A stretch of DNA of 57,183 nt, from the NCBI GenBank assembly GCA_050692555.1, contig JBOGVS010000019.1:1-57183 (forward strand), given 5' to 3'. Under the pieces are notes generated by a model. That model was not told the DNA's origin and ran no database searches. It worked only from the letters and a program-made list of their open reading frames with translations. This stretch comes from DAITPV01 sp050692555. Lineage in GTDB: Bacteria > Actinomycetota > UBA4738 > CALAEC01. This document shows positions 15,005-24,120 of this stretch, piece by piece (the stretch's first letter is position 1; each line of letters begins with the position of its first letter). The position numbers were made by a program, and so were the translations under genes.

Positions 15005-16534
15005 GTGGCCTGGGAGCTCTCCGTGGAGGCCGGCCTGGACCCCGAGCTCTCGGCGGGGGTGGACGCCCGGCTTGACCGGCTGGACGACGAGCACGTCGTG
15101 AGCCGGATGTGGGCGCGCGACCACACCGTGTGGTCCGACGACCCCACGGAGATCTCCGACCGGCTGGGATGGCTGTATTCGCCCCACGCCTCCGCCCGGG
15201 GGATCGGCGAGCTGATCCGCTTCGCGGAGGAGGTCGCGGGCGAGGGGCTGACCCACGCCGTCCTGCTGGGGATGGGCGGCTCCAGCCTGGCTCCAGAGGT
15301 GTTCGGCCGATCGTTTGGGGTGACCCAGGGGAGGCTCGACCTCACCGTGCTGGACACCACCCATCCCGACGCCATCGCCGCCCTGGAGACGGCCGTGCCC
15401 CTGGACCGAACCCTGTTCGTGGTGTCCAGCAAGTCGGGGACCACCATCGAGACCCGCTCCCACCTGGCGTACTTCCACGACCGGGTCCCCGACGGCTCCC
15501 GGTTCGTGGCGGTGACCGACCCGGGGACCCCGCTGGAGGGCGTCGCTCAGGAGCTGGGATTCCGCCGGGTGTTCGAGGCGCCACCGGACGTCGGCGGCCG
15601 GTACTCCGCGCTGACGGTGTTCGGGCTGGTGCCGGCGGCGCTGATCGGCGTGGACCTGGAAGCCCTCATGGAAGGAGCGCAGTCCGCGGCGATGGCCTGT
15701 GGCGGGGGCGTCCGCCCCGGCGCCAACCCCGGGGCCTCCCTGGGGGTGGTGCTCGGCGAGGCCGTGCTGGCCGGCCGGGACAAGCTGACCCTGCTCCTGC
15801 CCGAACCGGTGGCCGGGCTGGGGGTGTGGATCGAGCAGCTGGTGGCCGAGTCAACCGGTAAGCGGGGCACCGGGATCATCCCCGTGGAAGGAGAGCCCAA
15901 CGGCCCTGCCGATGCGTACGGCGAGGACCGGCTGTTCCTCGGCTCGGTCGACCCCGCGATGCGGCCGTGGGTCACGGTGCCGGTCCGCGAGCCCGCCTCC
16001 CTGGGGGCCGGGATGTTCGTCCTGGAGGTGGCCACCGCGGTGGCCGGGCACGTCCTGGGCATCAACCCCTTCGACCAGCCGGACGTCCAGGAGGCCAAGG
16101 ACCGCACCGCGGCCGCCCTGGAGTCCGGAGCCCTGCCCCAGGAGCCGCCGGGCGACCTCGACGCCCTCCTCGCGCAGGTGCGACCCGGCGACTACGTGGC
16201 CATCCAGACGTTCGTGGCGCCCACGCCGGAGAAGGAGAAGGAGCTCCAGTCGGCCAGGATACGGATCCGCGACCGGCTCCGGGTGGCCACCACCCTGGGA
16301 TACGGACCCCGGTACCTCCACTCCACCGGCCAGCTGCACAAGGGAGGCCCGGACACCGGGGTCTTCGTCCAGGTGTTCGAGGAGCCTCACGAGGACCGAG
16401 GGGTTCCCGGACGGGCGTATACGTTCGGGCGGCTCATCGCCGCGCAGGCCGCCGGAGACCTGGCTGCACTGCGGGCCCGGGGGCGACGGGTGGCCCGCGT
16501 CCCCCTGGAGGCCCTGACCGGCTGGACCGGGTGA
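15005..16534 (+). CDS. pgi: Glucose-6-phosphate isomerase (SIS-domain, Tal-Pgi type)
   Basis: A 509-residue enzyme converting glucose-6-phosphate to fructose-6-phosphate. It matches the isomerase half of actinobacterial transaldolase-isomerase fusions: GMGGSSLAPEVF, VVSSKSGTTIE (phosphate-binding SIS loop), AVTDPGTPLE, GGRYSALTVFGLVPAAL, and AESTGKRGTGIIPVEGEP. The transaldolase half is absent. GTG 15005 is preferred over ATG 14996 because of the promoter position. It begins a co-directional run with Rieske, gnd and zwf, the entry to the oxidative pentose phosphate route. Confidence 0.85.
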   Translation: MAWELSVEAGLDPELSAGVDARLDRLDDEHVVSRMWARDHTVWSDDPTEISDRLGWLYSPHASARGIGELIRFAEEVAGEGLTHAVLLGMGGSSLAPEVFGRSFGVTQGRLDLTVLDTTHPDAIAALETAVPLDRTLFVVSSKSGTTIETRSHLAYFHDRVPDGSRFVAVTDPGTPLEGVAQELGFRRVFEAPPDVGGRYSALTVFGLVPAALIGVDLEALMEGAQSAAMACGGGVRPGANPGASLGVVLGEAVLAGRDKLTLLLPEPVAGLGVWIEQLVAESTGKRGTGIIPVEGEPNGPADAYGEDRLFLGSVDPAMRPWVTVPVREPASLGAGMFVLEVATAVAGHVLGINPFDQPDVQEAKDRTAAALESGALPQEPPGDLDALLAQVRPGDYVAIQTFVAPTPEKEKELQSARIRIRDRLRVATTLGYGPRYLHSTGQLHKGGPDTGVFVQVFEEPHEDRGVPGRAYTFGRLIAAQAAGDLAALRARGRRVARVPLEALTGWTG

Positions 16535-16539
16535 ACGAC

Positions 16540-16545
16540 GGTACC
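16540..16545 (+). promoter_or_regulatory. Possible internal promoter before the Rieske gene
   Basis: TACCCT lies just past the pgi stop and 39 nt before the Rieske ATG, leaving room for its strong ribosome site. It could let the Rieske-gnd-zwf part be expressed separately. Confidence 0.35.
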
Positions 16546-16584
16546 CTGAGCGGAGAACACGTCGGCGAGCGGAGGGAGGAGAGG

Positions 16585-16893
16585 ATGGCCGAGGACGCCA
16601 CGGTCGGCAGCACAGGCGACGTCCCCGAGGGCGAGCTGCGGCAGTACCAGGTCGGCGGCGAGGACGTGGCCGTTGCCAACGTTGGAGGGGAGCTTCACGC
16701 GTTCAGCGACGTGTGCACGCACCAGCAGTGCTCGCTGTCGGACGGCGACCTCGAGGGCACCACGGTGATCTGCCCGTGCCACGGCAGCGAGTTCGACGTC
16801 ACCACGGGAGACGTGCTCAACGGGCCGGCCACCGAGCCCGTCCAGACCTTCGAGGTCTCCACCGAAGGCGGGCAGCTCCGGATCGGCGTCTGA
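16585..16893 (+). CDS. Rieske [2Fe-2S] ferredoxin
   Basis: A 102-residue soluble ferredoxin. The cluster motifs are CTHQQC (about 48-53) and CPCHGSEF (about 66-73), giving two Cys and two His ligands as in dioxygenase-type and NirD-like Rieske ferredoxins. There is no membrane helix. ATG 16585 is chosen for the strong GGAGGGAGGAGAGG just upstream; a GTG at 16531 overlapping the pgi stop would add 18 residues. It passes electrons to an unknown oxygenase or reductase; its place between pgi and gnd is unusual. Confidence 0.9.
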   Translation: MAEDATVGSTGDVPEGELRQYQVGGEDVAVANVGGELHAFSDVCTHQQCSLSDGDLEGTTVICPCHGSEFDVTTGDVLNGPATEPVQTFEVSTEGGQLRIGV

Positions 16894-16906
16894 TGGAGCT
16901 GCCCTG

Positions 16907-17836
16907 ATGGCGGGTCCCCTCTCCGAGGGCACGATGCGGCTGGCGATGGTGGGGCTGGGCCGGATGGGCGCCAACATGGCCGTGCGCCTGCTTCGCCGGG
17001 GCCACCAGGTGGTGGGATACGCCCGGGGGGAGGACTCCACGCTGGCGGCCGCGGAGCAGGGCGTGGGGACCGCCCCCTCCTTGGAGGACCTGGTGGCCGC
17101 CTTGGAGCCTCCCCGGGTGGTGTGGTGCATGGTCCCGGCCGGCGATGCCACGGAGTCGGTGGTGAACGCCCTGGGCGACCTGCTGTCGGAAGGCGACCTG
17201 GTGGTGGACGGGGGGAACTCGAGCTACCGGGACTCCGTCCGCCGTGCGGACCGGCTCGCTCCACGGGGGATCGGGTTCGTGGACGCCGGGGTCTCCGGCG
17301 GTATCTGGGGCCTCGAGGAGGGCTACTGCCTGATGCTGGGGGGCCGTCCCCAGGACATCTCCGCTCTCGAGCCGGCGCTGGAGGCGCTGGCCCCCCCGGA
17401 TGGTTGGGCTCACGTTGGTGGCCACGGCGCCGGCCACTTCGTGAAGATGGTCCACAACGGGATCGAGTACGGGCTGCTCCAGGCCTACGGGGAGGGGTTC
17501 GAGATCCTCCGGGCCTCGGGGATGGACTTGGACCTCACCCAGGTGGCCGAGGTGTGGCGCCACGGCAGCGTGGTGAGGTCCTGGCTTCTTGACCTCCTGG
17601 CCAGAGCCCTGGAGCGCGACCCCGGCCTCGCCGAGGTGAAGGGGTACGTGGAGGATTCCGGCGAAGGGCGGTGGTCCGTGGAGGCCGCCATGGACGAGAG
17701 CGTGCCGGCGCCTGTCACCGCGCTGTCCCTGTTCGCCCGGTACGCGTCCCGGCAGGACGAGTCGTTCGCGGCGAAGGTCATCGCCGCGCTCCGCCGGGAG
17801 TTCGGCGGTCACCCCGTGCGTCCCCAGGGATCGTGA
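16907..17836 (+). CDS. gnd: 6-phosphogluconate dehydrogenase, short (about 300-residue) type
   Basis: A 309-residue enzyme that oxidatively decarboxylates 6-phosphogluconate to ribulose-5-phosphate. It has an N-terminal Rossmann motif GLGRMGANMA, DGGNSSYRDS, the substrate loop DAGVSGGIWGLEEGYCLMLGG, and the catalytic-Lys helix GHGAGHFVKMVHNGIEYG. It is the short, often NAD-preferring class lacking the second helical repeat of the 470-residue enzymes. ATG 16907 or 16934 (M10) could be the start. Its TGA overlaps the zwf GTG (GTGA at 17833-17836), so the two enzymes of the oxidative pathway are made together. Confidence 0.9.
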   Translation: MAGPLSEGTMRLAMVGLGRMGANMAVRLLRRGHQVVGYARGEDSTLAAAEQGVGTAPSLEDLVAALEPPRVVWCMVPAGDATESVVNALGDLLSEGDLVVDGGNSSYRDSVRRADRLAPRGIGFVDAGVSGGIWGLEEGYCLMLGGRPQDISALEPALEALAPPDGWAHVGGHGAGHFVKMVHNGIEYGLLQAYGEGFEILRASGMDLDLTQVAEVWRHGSVVRSWLLDLLARALERDPGLAEVKGYVEDSGEGRWSVEAAMDESVPAPVTALSLFARYASRQDESFAAKVIAALRREFGGHPVRPQGS

Positions 17837-19263
17837 AGGAGAAGCTGGCTCCCCCGGAGCCGACCGCGATCGTCATCTTCGGAGCCTCCGGCGACCTGAC
17901 CGAGCGGAGGCTCCTCCCAGCGCTGTACCACCTGTTCCTGGAGGGACTGCTGCCGGCGCGGTTCGGGATCGTGGGATACGCCCGGACCAAGATGACCGAT
18001 GAGCAGTTCATCGAGCTTGCCCGGGAGTCCGTGAACCGATACGGGCGATGCGACCCCGACCCCGAGCCATGGCAGGAGTTCGCCCGGGGGCTGTCCTACG
18101 TCTCCGGAGAGTTCAGCGACCCCGGCGCCATGGCCCACCTCCGGGAACACCTGGATTCCCTGGACGCCACCCGCGGGACCGAGGGGCGCCGGTTCTTCTA
18201 CGCCGCCACGCCCCCGGAGGCGTTCCCCCACATCGTGTCCCGACTGGGGGAGGAAGGGCTGACCCCGAACGCCAAGATCGTGATCGAGAAGCCGTTCGGC
18301 TCCGACCTGGAGAGCGCCCGTCAGCTCAACCGCCTGATCCACGAGTGGTTCGACGAGTCCCAGGTGTTCCGCATCGACCACTACATGGGGAAGGAGACCG
18401 TCCAGAACATCCTGGTGCTCCGGTTCGCCAACGCGCTGTTCGAGCCGTTGTGGAACCACCGGTACGTCGACCACGTGCAGCTCACCGTGGCCGAGGACAT
18501 CGGGATCGAGGGACGGGGCCGGTTCTACGAACGAACGGGGGCCATCCGGGACATGGTCCAGACCCACCTGTTCCAGGTGGTCACGTTCCTGGCCATGGAG
18601 CCGCCCGCCTCGTTCGGGCCGGAGGAGCTCCGCGACGAGAAGGTCAAGGTCCTCCGGGCCATGCGGCGGCTGGATCCGTCGGACGTGGTCCGAGGGCAGT
18701 ACCGGGGCTACCGGGACGAGGAGGGGGTGCCACCCGACTCGGAGGTGGAGACGTTCGCGGCCCTGCGCGTCGAGATCGACAACTGGCGGTGGGCGGGAGT
18801 GCCGTTCTTCCTCCGAACCGGGAAGCGCCTCCGCCGGAAGGTTACCGAGGCGTTCGTGCAGTTCAAGGAGGTTCCCCACCAGATCTTCGAGGGCGTTGAG
18901 GCCGGGCCCCTGGAGCCGAACCGGCTGGCGATCCGCATCCAGCCGGACGAGGGGATCTCACTATCGTTCACCGTCCAGCGCCCCGGCCTGGGGATCAACC
19001 TGGACCAGGCATCGCTGGACTTCGACTACGGCAAGACGTTCGAGGACACGCCGCTGGTGGAGGCGTACGAGCTCCTGCTCCTGGAGGCCATGCACGGCGA
19101 CCAGACCCTGTTCATCCGTCAGGAGGGCCTGGAGCGAGCCTGGGAGATCCTGGACGGCGTATTCGCGAACCCGCCGCCGATGCAGGATTACGAGCCGGGA
19201 TCGTGGGGGCCGGCGGCGGGGGCGGACGCCCTGGTCGCTCCCCGCCGCTGGCTCACCCGTTAG
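17833..19263 (+). CDS. zwf: Glucose-6-phosphate 1-dehydrogenase
   Basis: A 476-residue enzyme that oxidises glucose-6-phosphate to 6-phosphogluconolactone with NAD(P). Motifs: nucleotide loop IFGASGDLTERRLLPALY (near 15-32), IEKPFGSD, and the active-site RIDHYMGKETVQN with the catalytic His region. Length is normal. GTG 17833 is chosen because it overlaps the gnd stop and the conserved part begins 11 residues later; the frame is open further up but only inside gnd. No opcA or lactonase gene follows, and transcription seems to end in the gene-poor stretch downstream. Confidence 0.93.
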   Translation: MKEKLAPPEPTAIVIFGASGDLTERRLLPALYHLFLEGLLPARFGIVGYARTKMTDEQFIELARESVNRYGRCDPDPEPWQEFARGLSYVSGEFSDPGAMAHLREHLDSLDATRGTEGRRFFYAATPPEAFPHIVSRLGEEGLTPNAKIVIEKPFGSDLESARQLNRLIHEWFDESQVFRIDHYMGKETVQNILVLRFANALFEPLWNHRYVDHVQLTVAEDIGIEGRGRFYERTGAIRDMVQTHLFQVVTFLAMEPPASFGPEELRDEKVKVLRAMRRLDPSDVVRGQYRGYRDEEGVPPDSEVETFAALRVEIDNWRWAGVPFFLRTGKRLRRKVTEAFVQFKEVPHQIFEGVEAGPLEPNRLAIRIQPDEGISLSFTVQRPGLGINLDQASLDFDYGKTFEDTPLVEAYELLLLEAMHGDQTLFIRQEGLERAWEILDGVFANPPPMQDYEPGSWGPAAGADALVAPRRWLTR

Positions 19264-19694
19264 CGGGCACCTACGAAGCTCGGGCCGGCCGGTGTCGTCC
19301 CTTCCTGACCCCAGGCGCTGAGGCCGGACCCTCCGTTGGAACGAGACGAAGCGTTCAGGCACCCGTAGACCTGGGTCGCTTCCTGACTGGTTCCGGGGCC
19401 GGCGAGGTGCCGGCCGTGATCAGCGTGGCCGGCCGGCAGGGATGGCCGAAGAAGTGGGGTTTGGCTGGAGCCGTGTTCGACATCGCGCACCTCGATTCGG
19501 GCTGATCGTTGGAGCGTGGCTCAGGGTGTGGAGCAACGACTCCGACAAACAGCTTGTTCCCGTGGCGCATGGGAGAGAAACCCCTCACGAATCGTAGGAT
19601 ACGCGGGTCGTGCCTGCCACCGCGTGACGAACCACCCGTGTGAGGCCGACCGTGGCAACCGCACGTGCATCGTGGCGCGTATGAAGGGGTGACC
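19264..19694. other. Gene-poor stretch between zwf and the FtsX-type permease
   Basis: About 430 bp without a convincing gene. It holds a 7-bp GC-rich hairpin (19397-19415, GGCCGGC / GCCGGCC), two copies of GGCCGGCCGG (near 19283 and 19428), and a TAGGAT -10-like box near 19598 that could start a roughly 90-nt leader for the permease gene. Open frames here have no family features. Confidence 0.5.
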
Positions 19695-22463
19695 GTGGGA
19701 GACCGCAGGCTACGGGGAGGGCTCCGCCGGGGCCTCAATCCCCTGTGGGCGAAGGCCCCGGTGGTTCTGTTTCGTTACCCTGGTCTGCTGGCGGCGCTGG
19801 CGGTGGGGGCCCTGCTGCTGTCCCTGGGCGTCACCGCGTATCCCCTGTTCGTCTCCGCTTCCTCCAGCGCCCTCCTCCACTCGGAGATCTCCGATCCCCT
19901 GATCACCCGGTACGGCGCGGGGATGCAGTTCACCAGCTCCTTTGTCCCTCTCGACGAACCGGCGCCGCCGGCCAACGAGGCCGGCCCGTTGCTCCATGAG
20001 GTCCGGGGGGAGCTGTTCGCCCAGAGGGCGGCGGAGAGCCCGCTCCTGGGGGAGACGGTGGCCTCGATCCACGGCCCCACGGTCTCCGTGGCCCCGGCGG
20101 ACCATCCCAACCGAGCCCGTGAGGGGAGCCTGTTCGCCGGCACAGGCGCCGTCCAGCACATCGAGGTGGTGGAGGGGGAGGACGGGTCGGGGGCCTGGCT
20201 GCCCGACATCGTCGCCGACGGGATCCACGTGGGACCAGGAGACGTGGTGCGGCTCGAGTACCAGAACGGAGGGTCCGTCGAGGTTGAGGTCGACGGCGTC
20301 TATAGCGCGCTGAGTGGCCAGCCTCGGCGGGGGTACTGGCTCCAGTGGGACCAGCAGATCTACCCCTCCGCGGCGTGCCCCGGCGGTGGTGGCAGCTGCC
20401 CGCCTCCGCCTCCGTTCATCCTCCTCGATCGCTCCCAGCTCCTGGAGCTGGCCGAAGAGATGGCGGTGCCGTCGATGACGTTTGGATGGCAGGCCCCGCT
20501 CCGGCCCGGCCTTCGGCCCACGCTGGATGAGACCCGGGCTCTCCAGGGGTTCTACGACCGGTTCCGGGGCGAGATGAGCGACCCCAGCACGTACGTCGGA
20601 GAGGTGTTCCGGTGTTGCCATGAACGCGGTGGGATACGCAGCCTGTACCTGGCCGAGACGGAGTTCTCCTCCCGCGTCCACCTCGTTCTGGCGATCGTGC
20701 GAGAGCGGATCGCCGCGCTCAGAGGGCCGGGCCAGGTGCTCCAGACGGCGGGGATCTTGGTTGCCGTGGCCGTCCTGGCCAGCGCGGGGATCTTCGGGCT
20801 GGCAGCGAGATCCACGGAGAAACGCCTGCTGTTCGCCCGGGGGACGGGACCCTCGGCCGTGGGGGCCAGATGGGCGGTGGAGTCGTTGATCGCCTGCGTG
20901 GCCGGCGCCGCCGCGGGACTGGGGATGGCCATCCTGCTGGTCACGTTGATCGGACCGGAGGGCCCGCTCTCCTCCAGCGCAACGCGAGGCGCCGTGCTGA
21001 CCGCGGCCTTGGCCGCCGCAGCGGCCGCGGTGACCGTGGGTGCCGCCACGGCCCTGGGATCGGCCGGCCAAGCGGGGCACCGCAGGTCGGGGCTTGGTGT
21101 GCTGGCCCGGATCCCGTGGGAGGTGGCCCTCCTGGGGCTGGCCCTTTTCCTGTGGCGACGGCTGGAGGCCGGCCAGGGAGCCGTGGTAGATCCCGTGCTG
21201 GGGATTCGATCCCCCAGCCCGGCGCTCCTGCTGTTCCCCATCGCCTTCCTGGGGGGCTTCGCGCTGCTCGGCGCGAGGGTGTTCCGCGCGGCGGCCCACC
21301 GGGAGCGACGGGGCGGACGCATCTGGACGTACCTGACCGCCCATCGGCTCACAGGACCCACCAACCTCACGCTGCCGCTGTTTGCGGCGGCCGGGCTGTG
21401 CCTGGGCGTGTTCGTCCAGTCGCTCACCTTGGTCCGGTCCCTGGAGTCTTCGGTGAACACCAAGGCGGACGTTTTCGTGGGCAGCGACGTGGGGGTGTGG
21501 GTCCAACCCGAGACGGTCCTCCCGGATGACCTGCCGGTGCCGGCCACCCGGGCCACCGTGCTCCGCGAGGCCGGGGTGGTCTCGCCAGACGAGCGGTTCT
21601 TCGACCTGCTGGCGGTGGACCCCGACACGCTGGCCTCTGCGGCGCTGTGGAACCCGGGGTTCTCGGACGTGCCCCTGGAGGAGCTGATGGCCAGGCTCAA
21701 GGGAGGGGCCCGAGAGGCGGCCCCGGTGATCGTGGCCGGCCCGGGGCTCCCGGTGGCCACGTCCCTGGAGGTCAACCAGGGATCGGTGCCGGTGGAGGTG
21801 GTCGGCCGAACCACCGCGTTCCCCCGCATGGTGCTCCGTCGTCCCCTGGTAGTGATCGACGAGGAGGCCCTGGTGGGCCACTACCCGGAGGGGGCCAGCC
21901 CGATCTTCGACCCGGACGCCAGGACCGAGATCTGGATCCGGGGCGACACGGGCAGGGCCCTGGAGGTGCTGTCGACACTGGGGATCCCCTCCTACCAGGT
22001 GGTGTCGGCGGCACAGGTCAGGGACATCCCCTACATCGCCGCGGTCATCGACACGTTCGTGGTCCTCAACGCGCTCGGGCTGGCCACCGCGCTCCTGGTG
22101 GTGGCGGCCATGGTCATGTACCTCCAGGCCCGGGAGCGATCGCAGATCGTGGCGTACGGACTGTCTCTGCGGATGGGCATGCGACCGGCGAACCATCGGC
22201 GGTCCCTGCTCCTGGAGGTGGGGTCGATCCTGGGGTCCTCGTACGTGGTTGCGGTGTCGCTGGCCTTCGTGGCCGCGTTCCTCCTGATCCGCCTGCTCGA
22301 TCCTCTGGCCACGATCCCGCCCGAGCCCACGCTGGCGGTACCGATCGCTGCGGTGGCCGTGGTCCTGGGGGGGCTGGTGGTGGTGGCGTGGATCGGCGCC
22401 TGGGTCGCCCATCGCCGGGCCAACACCGCCCACCTGGGGGAGGTGATGCGCCTTGCCGAGTGA
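19695..22463 (+). CDS. FtsX/MacB-type ABC transporter permease (large)
   Basis: A protein of about 922 residues. One N-terminal membrane segment (about 25-45) is followed by a large extracytoplasmic region, a cluster of membrane segments with Ala/Gly-rich stretches in the middle, a second outside domain, and terminal membrane segments around FVVLNALGLATALLVVAAMV and GSILGSSYVVAVSLAFVAAF. This is the duplicated FtsX layout of type VII ABC systems that move lipoproteins, drugs or signals by mechanotransmission. GTG 19695 is preferred because AAGGGG lies 5 nt upstream; GTG 19665 is possible. Its stop overlaps the ATPase gene by 11 bp. Confidence 0.82.
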   Translation: MGDRRLRGGLRRGLNPLWAKAPVVLFRYPGLLAALAVGALLLSLGVTAYPLFVSASSSALLHSEISDPLITRYGAGMQFTSSFVPLDEPAPPANEAGPLLHEVRGELFAQRAAESPLLGETVASIHGPTVSVAPADHPNRAREGSLFAGTGAVQHIEVVEGEDGSGAWLPDIVADGIHVGPGDVVRLEYQNGGSVEVEVDGVYSALSGQPRRGYWLQWDQQIYPSAACPGGGGSCPPPPPFILLDRSQLLELAEEMAVPSMTFGWQAPLRPGLRPTLDETRALQGFYDRFRGEMSDPSTYVGEVFRCCHERGGIRSLYLAETEFSSRVHLVLAIVRERIAALRGPGQVLQTAGILVAVAVLASAGIFGLAARSTEKRLLFARGTGPSAVGARWAVESLIACVAGAAAGLGMAILLVTLIGPEGPLSSSATRGAVLTAALAAAAAAVTVGAATALGSAGQAGHRRSGLGVLARIPWEVALLGLALFLWRRLEAGQGAVVDPVLGIRSPSPALLLFPIAFLGGFALLGARVFRAAAHRERRGGRIWTYLTAHRLTGPTNLTLPLFAAAGLCLGVFVQSLTLVRSLESSVNTKADVFVGSDVGVWVQPETVLPDDLPVPATRATVLREAGVVSPDERFFDLLAVDPDTLASAALWNPGFSDVPLEELMARLKGGAREAAPVIVAGPGLPVATSLEVNQGSVPVEVVGRTTAFPRMVLRRPLVVIDEEALVGHYPEGASPIFDPDARTEIWIRGDTGRALEVLSTLGIPSYQVVSAAQVRDIPYIAAVIDTFVVLNALGLATALLVVAAMVMYLQARERSQIVAYGLSLRMGMRPANHRRSLLLEVGSILGSSYVVAVSLAFVAAFLLIRLLDPLATIPPEPTLAVPIAAVAVVLGGLVVVAWIGAWVAHRRANTAHLGEVMRLAE

Positions 22464-23919
22464 CGCCCCGACCGCCCGGTGCGCGGAGCTGGTCCGGACC
22501 TATCCCACGGCCACCGGCGACGTCCCCGCGATCCGGGGGATCACCGCCGAGGTCCCTCGGGGGGCGCTGACCGCGGTGCTGGGGCCGTCGGGGAGCGGGA
22601 AGTCCACGCTCCTTCGCCTGATGGCCGGGATGGACCGGCCGACGTCGGGGTCGCTGGTCCTGGAGGGGACGGAGGTCCACCGGGTCTCGTGGCGGCGCCT
22701 CCGCCGCCTGCGCAGGGAGGCGGTCGGGTACGTGTTCCAGCGTCCCTCGGACAACTTCGTCCCGTACCTGACGGTCGGGGAGCATCTCCGGCTGGCGGCT
22801 CGCGGGGCCTCTGCATCCCCGCTGGTGGACCCCGCCGAGCTCCTGGGGCGGCTGGGGATCGCTCACCGGGTGGACCATTTGCCCGACGCCCTATCCGGAG
22901 GGGAGCAGCAGCGCGGAGCCCTGGCTCAGGCGCTGGTGGCCGGAGCCACGATGATCGTGGCCGACGAGCCCACCGCGGAGCTCGACAGCCTCTCCGCCCG
23001 GAGCCTGATCGACACGCTGGCCCGGCTCCGCGATGCGGGTGTGACGTTCCTGGTGGGCACCCACGACCCCGCCCTCCGCCGGGCCGCCGACCAGGTCCTG
23101 GAGCTCGAGCACGGGGCCCTGAAGGGGACCCGCGACCATCCCGCGGCGGCCCTCCGCCGCGACCGGCCGGACCGGTGGTTCGCGCCCTCCGAGGCGGGCG
23201 GGACGGCCGCCACGGCTCCGGTGCTGGAGGTGGAGGGAGTGTCGAAGTTCTACCGGCGGGGGAGCGAGGTGGTGCACGCGCTCGAGGATGTGAGCCTGGA
23301 GGTGGGTGCCGGGGAGACCGTGGGCCTGGTGGGCCGGTCGGGGTCGGGGAAGACCACCCTCCTGCACGTGATCGGTGGATGGGAGGACCCCGACCAGGGC
23401 CGCATCGTGGTGTCGGGCCAACCATCGAAGGGCCCGCCGATGTGGAGCGAGGTCGCGGTGCTTCCCCAGAAGTTCGGTCTGATCGAGGACCTCTCGGTGC
23501 GGGCCAACATCGAGTACCCGGCCCGGCTGGCGGGCCGGCTGGCCAAGACCCACGACCTCGTGGAGGAGCTCATCGAGGGACTGGGGCTGTCGGACATGGA
23601 TTCCCGGTTCCCCGGGGAGACCTCCGTGGGCGAGCAGCAGCGCACCGCCCTGGCCCGGGCGCTGGCGCTCCGGCCGAAGCTCCTCCTGGCCGACGAGCCC
23701 ACCGGCCACCAGGACGAGGTGTGGGGCCGGGCCGTTCTGTCGACCCTCCGGCGGGCGGCCTCGTGGGGAACCGCGTGCCTGGTGGCCACCCACAACCGGG
23801 AGGTGGCCGAGCGGCTCGATCGGACCATCGCTGTCTCCGACGGCCGGGTTGCCGAGAGCGCCGAGGGCGACGGCGGCGCCGTCGCTCCCAGCGGAAGCCC
23901 CTTCGCCCGCCCCCGCTGA
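22453..23919 (+). CDS. Double-ATPase ABC protein (LolD/MacB-type, fused pair)
   Basis: A 488-residue protein made of two ABC ATPase domains. Domain 1 (about 5-220) has Walker A GPSGSGKST, signature LSGGEQQRG, Walker B MIVADEPTAELD and H-loop GTHD. Domain 2 (about 255-480) has GRSGSGKTT, a signature altered to TSVGEQQRT, LLADEPTGHQDE and ATHN. Permeases of this class normally use a homodimer of one-domain ATPases; here the dimer is fused, and one signature is degenerate. It starts with TTG inside the end of the permease gene. Its target molecule is unknown. Confidence 0.88.
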   Translation: MPSDAPTARCAELVRTYPTATGDVPAIRGITAEVPRGALTAVLGPSGSGKSTLLRLMAGMDRPTSGSLVLEGTEVHRVSWRRLRRLRREAVGYVFQRPSDNFVPYLTVGEHLRLAARGASASPLVDPAELLGRLGIAHRVDHLPDALSGGEQQRGALAQALVAGATMIVADEPTAELDSLSARSLIDTLARLRDAGVTFLVGTHDPALRRAADQVLELEHGALKGTRDHPAAALRRDRPDRWFAPSEAGGTAATAPVLEVEGVSKFYRRGSEVVHALEDVSLEVGAGETVGLVGRSGSGKTTLLHVIGGWEDPDQGRIVVSGQPSKGPPMWSEVAVLPQKFGLIEDLSVRANIEYPARLAGRLAKTHDLVEELIEGLGLSDMDSRFPGETSVGEQQRTALARALALRPKLLLADEPTGHQDEVWGRAVLSTLRRAASWGTACLVATHNREVAERLDRTIAVSDGRVAESAEGDGGAVAPSGSPFARPR

Positions 23920-23971
23920 GCATTCAATTCTCCTGATTTACCGAGCGGACCGATGGGCCTCACGGAAGCTG

Positions 23972-24066
23972 GTACTAAGTACGGCGACTCTGCCGGCACG
24001 ACGGATCCGGTCCGTACAAAGTACGAGGCCTCCTAAAGTGGTTGATGGCGGGCTCGTACTAAGTAC
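23972..24066. promoter_or_regulatory. Array of three GTACNAAGTAC boxes, 42-bp spacing
   Basis: GTACTAAGTAC (23972-23982), GTACAAAGTAC (24014-24024) and GTACTAAGTAC (24056-24066) start exactly 42 bp apart, four helical turns, so all boxes face the same side of DNA. The bases between are not conserved. Each box is two GTAC half-sites around a 3-bp centre. They sit 101-195 bp before the metal importer's ATG, and a metal-dependent repressor or activator is a likely ligand. Confidence 0.7.
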
Positions 24067-24120
24067 CAGCACGTCGGGCCACCCCTGTCTCGTTCTGGGG
24101 GCTGGGGATTGTGGGGGCTT

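Noticed and set aside
15005..16534. Bifunctional transaldolase/isomerase
   Set aside because: Only the isomerase half is encoded; upstream sequence belongs to the divergent phosphatidyltransferase gene.
19264..19694. A small gene in either strand of the zwf-permease gap
   Set aside because: Open frames have no ribosome site, no promoter fit and no recognisable motif.
19710..22433. About 900-codon minus-strand open frame opposite the FtsX permease
   Set aside because: Low-complexity Arg/Gly/Pro/His text typical of antisense frames in high-GC DNA; the plus strand encodes a clear permease.
23972..24066. CRISPR array
   Set aside because: Only three 11-bp boxes, no longer conserved repeat and no cas genes; better explained as regulator sites.
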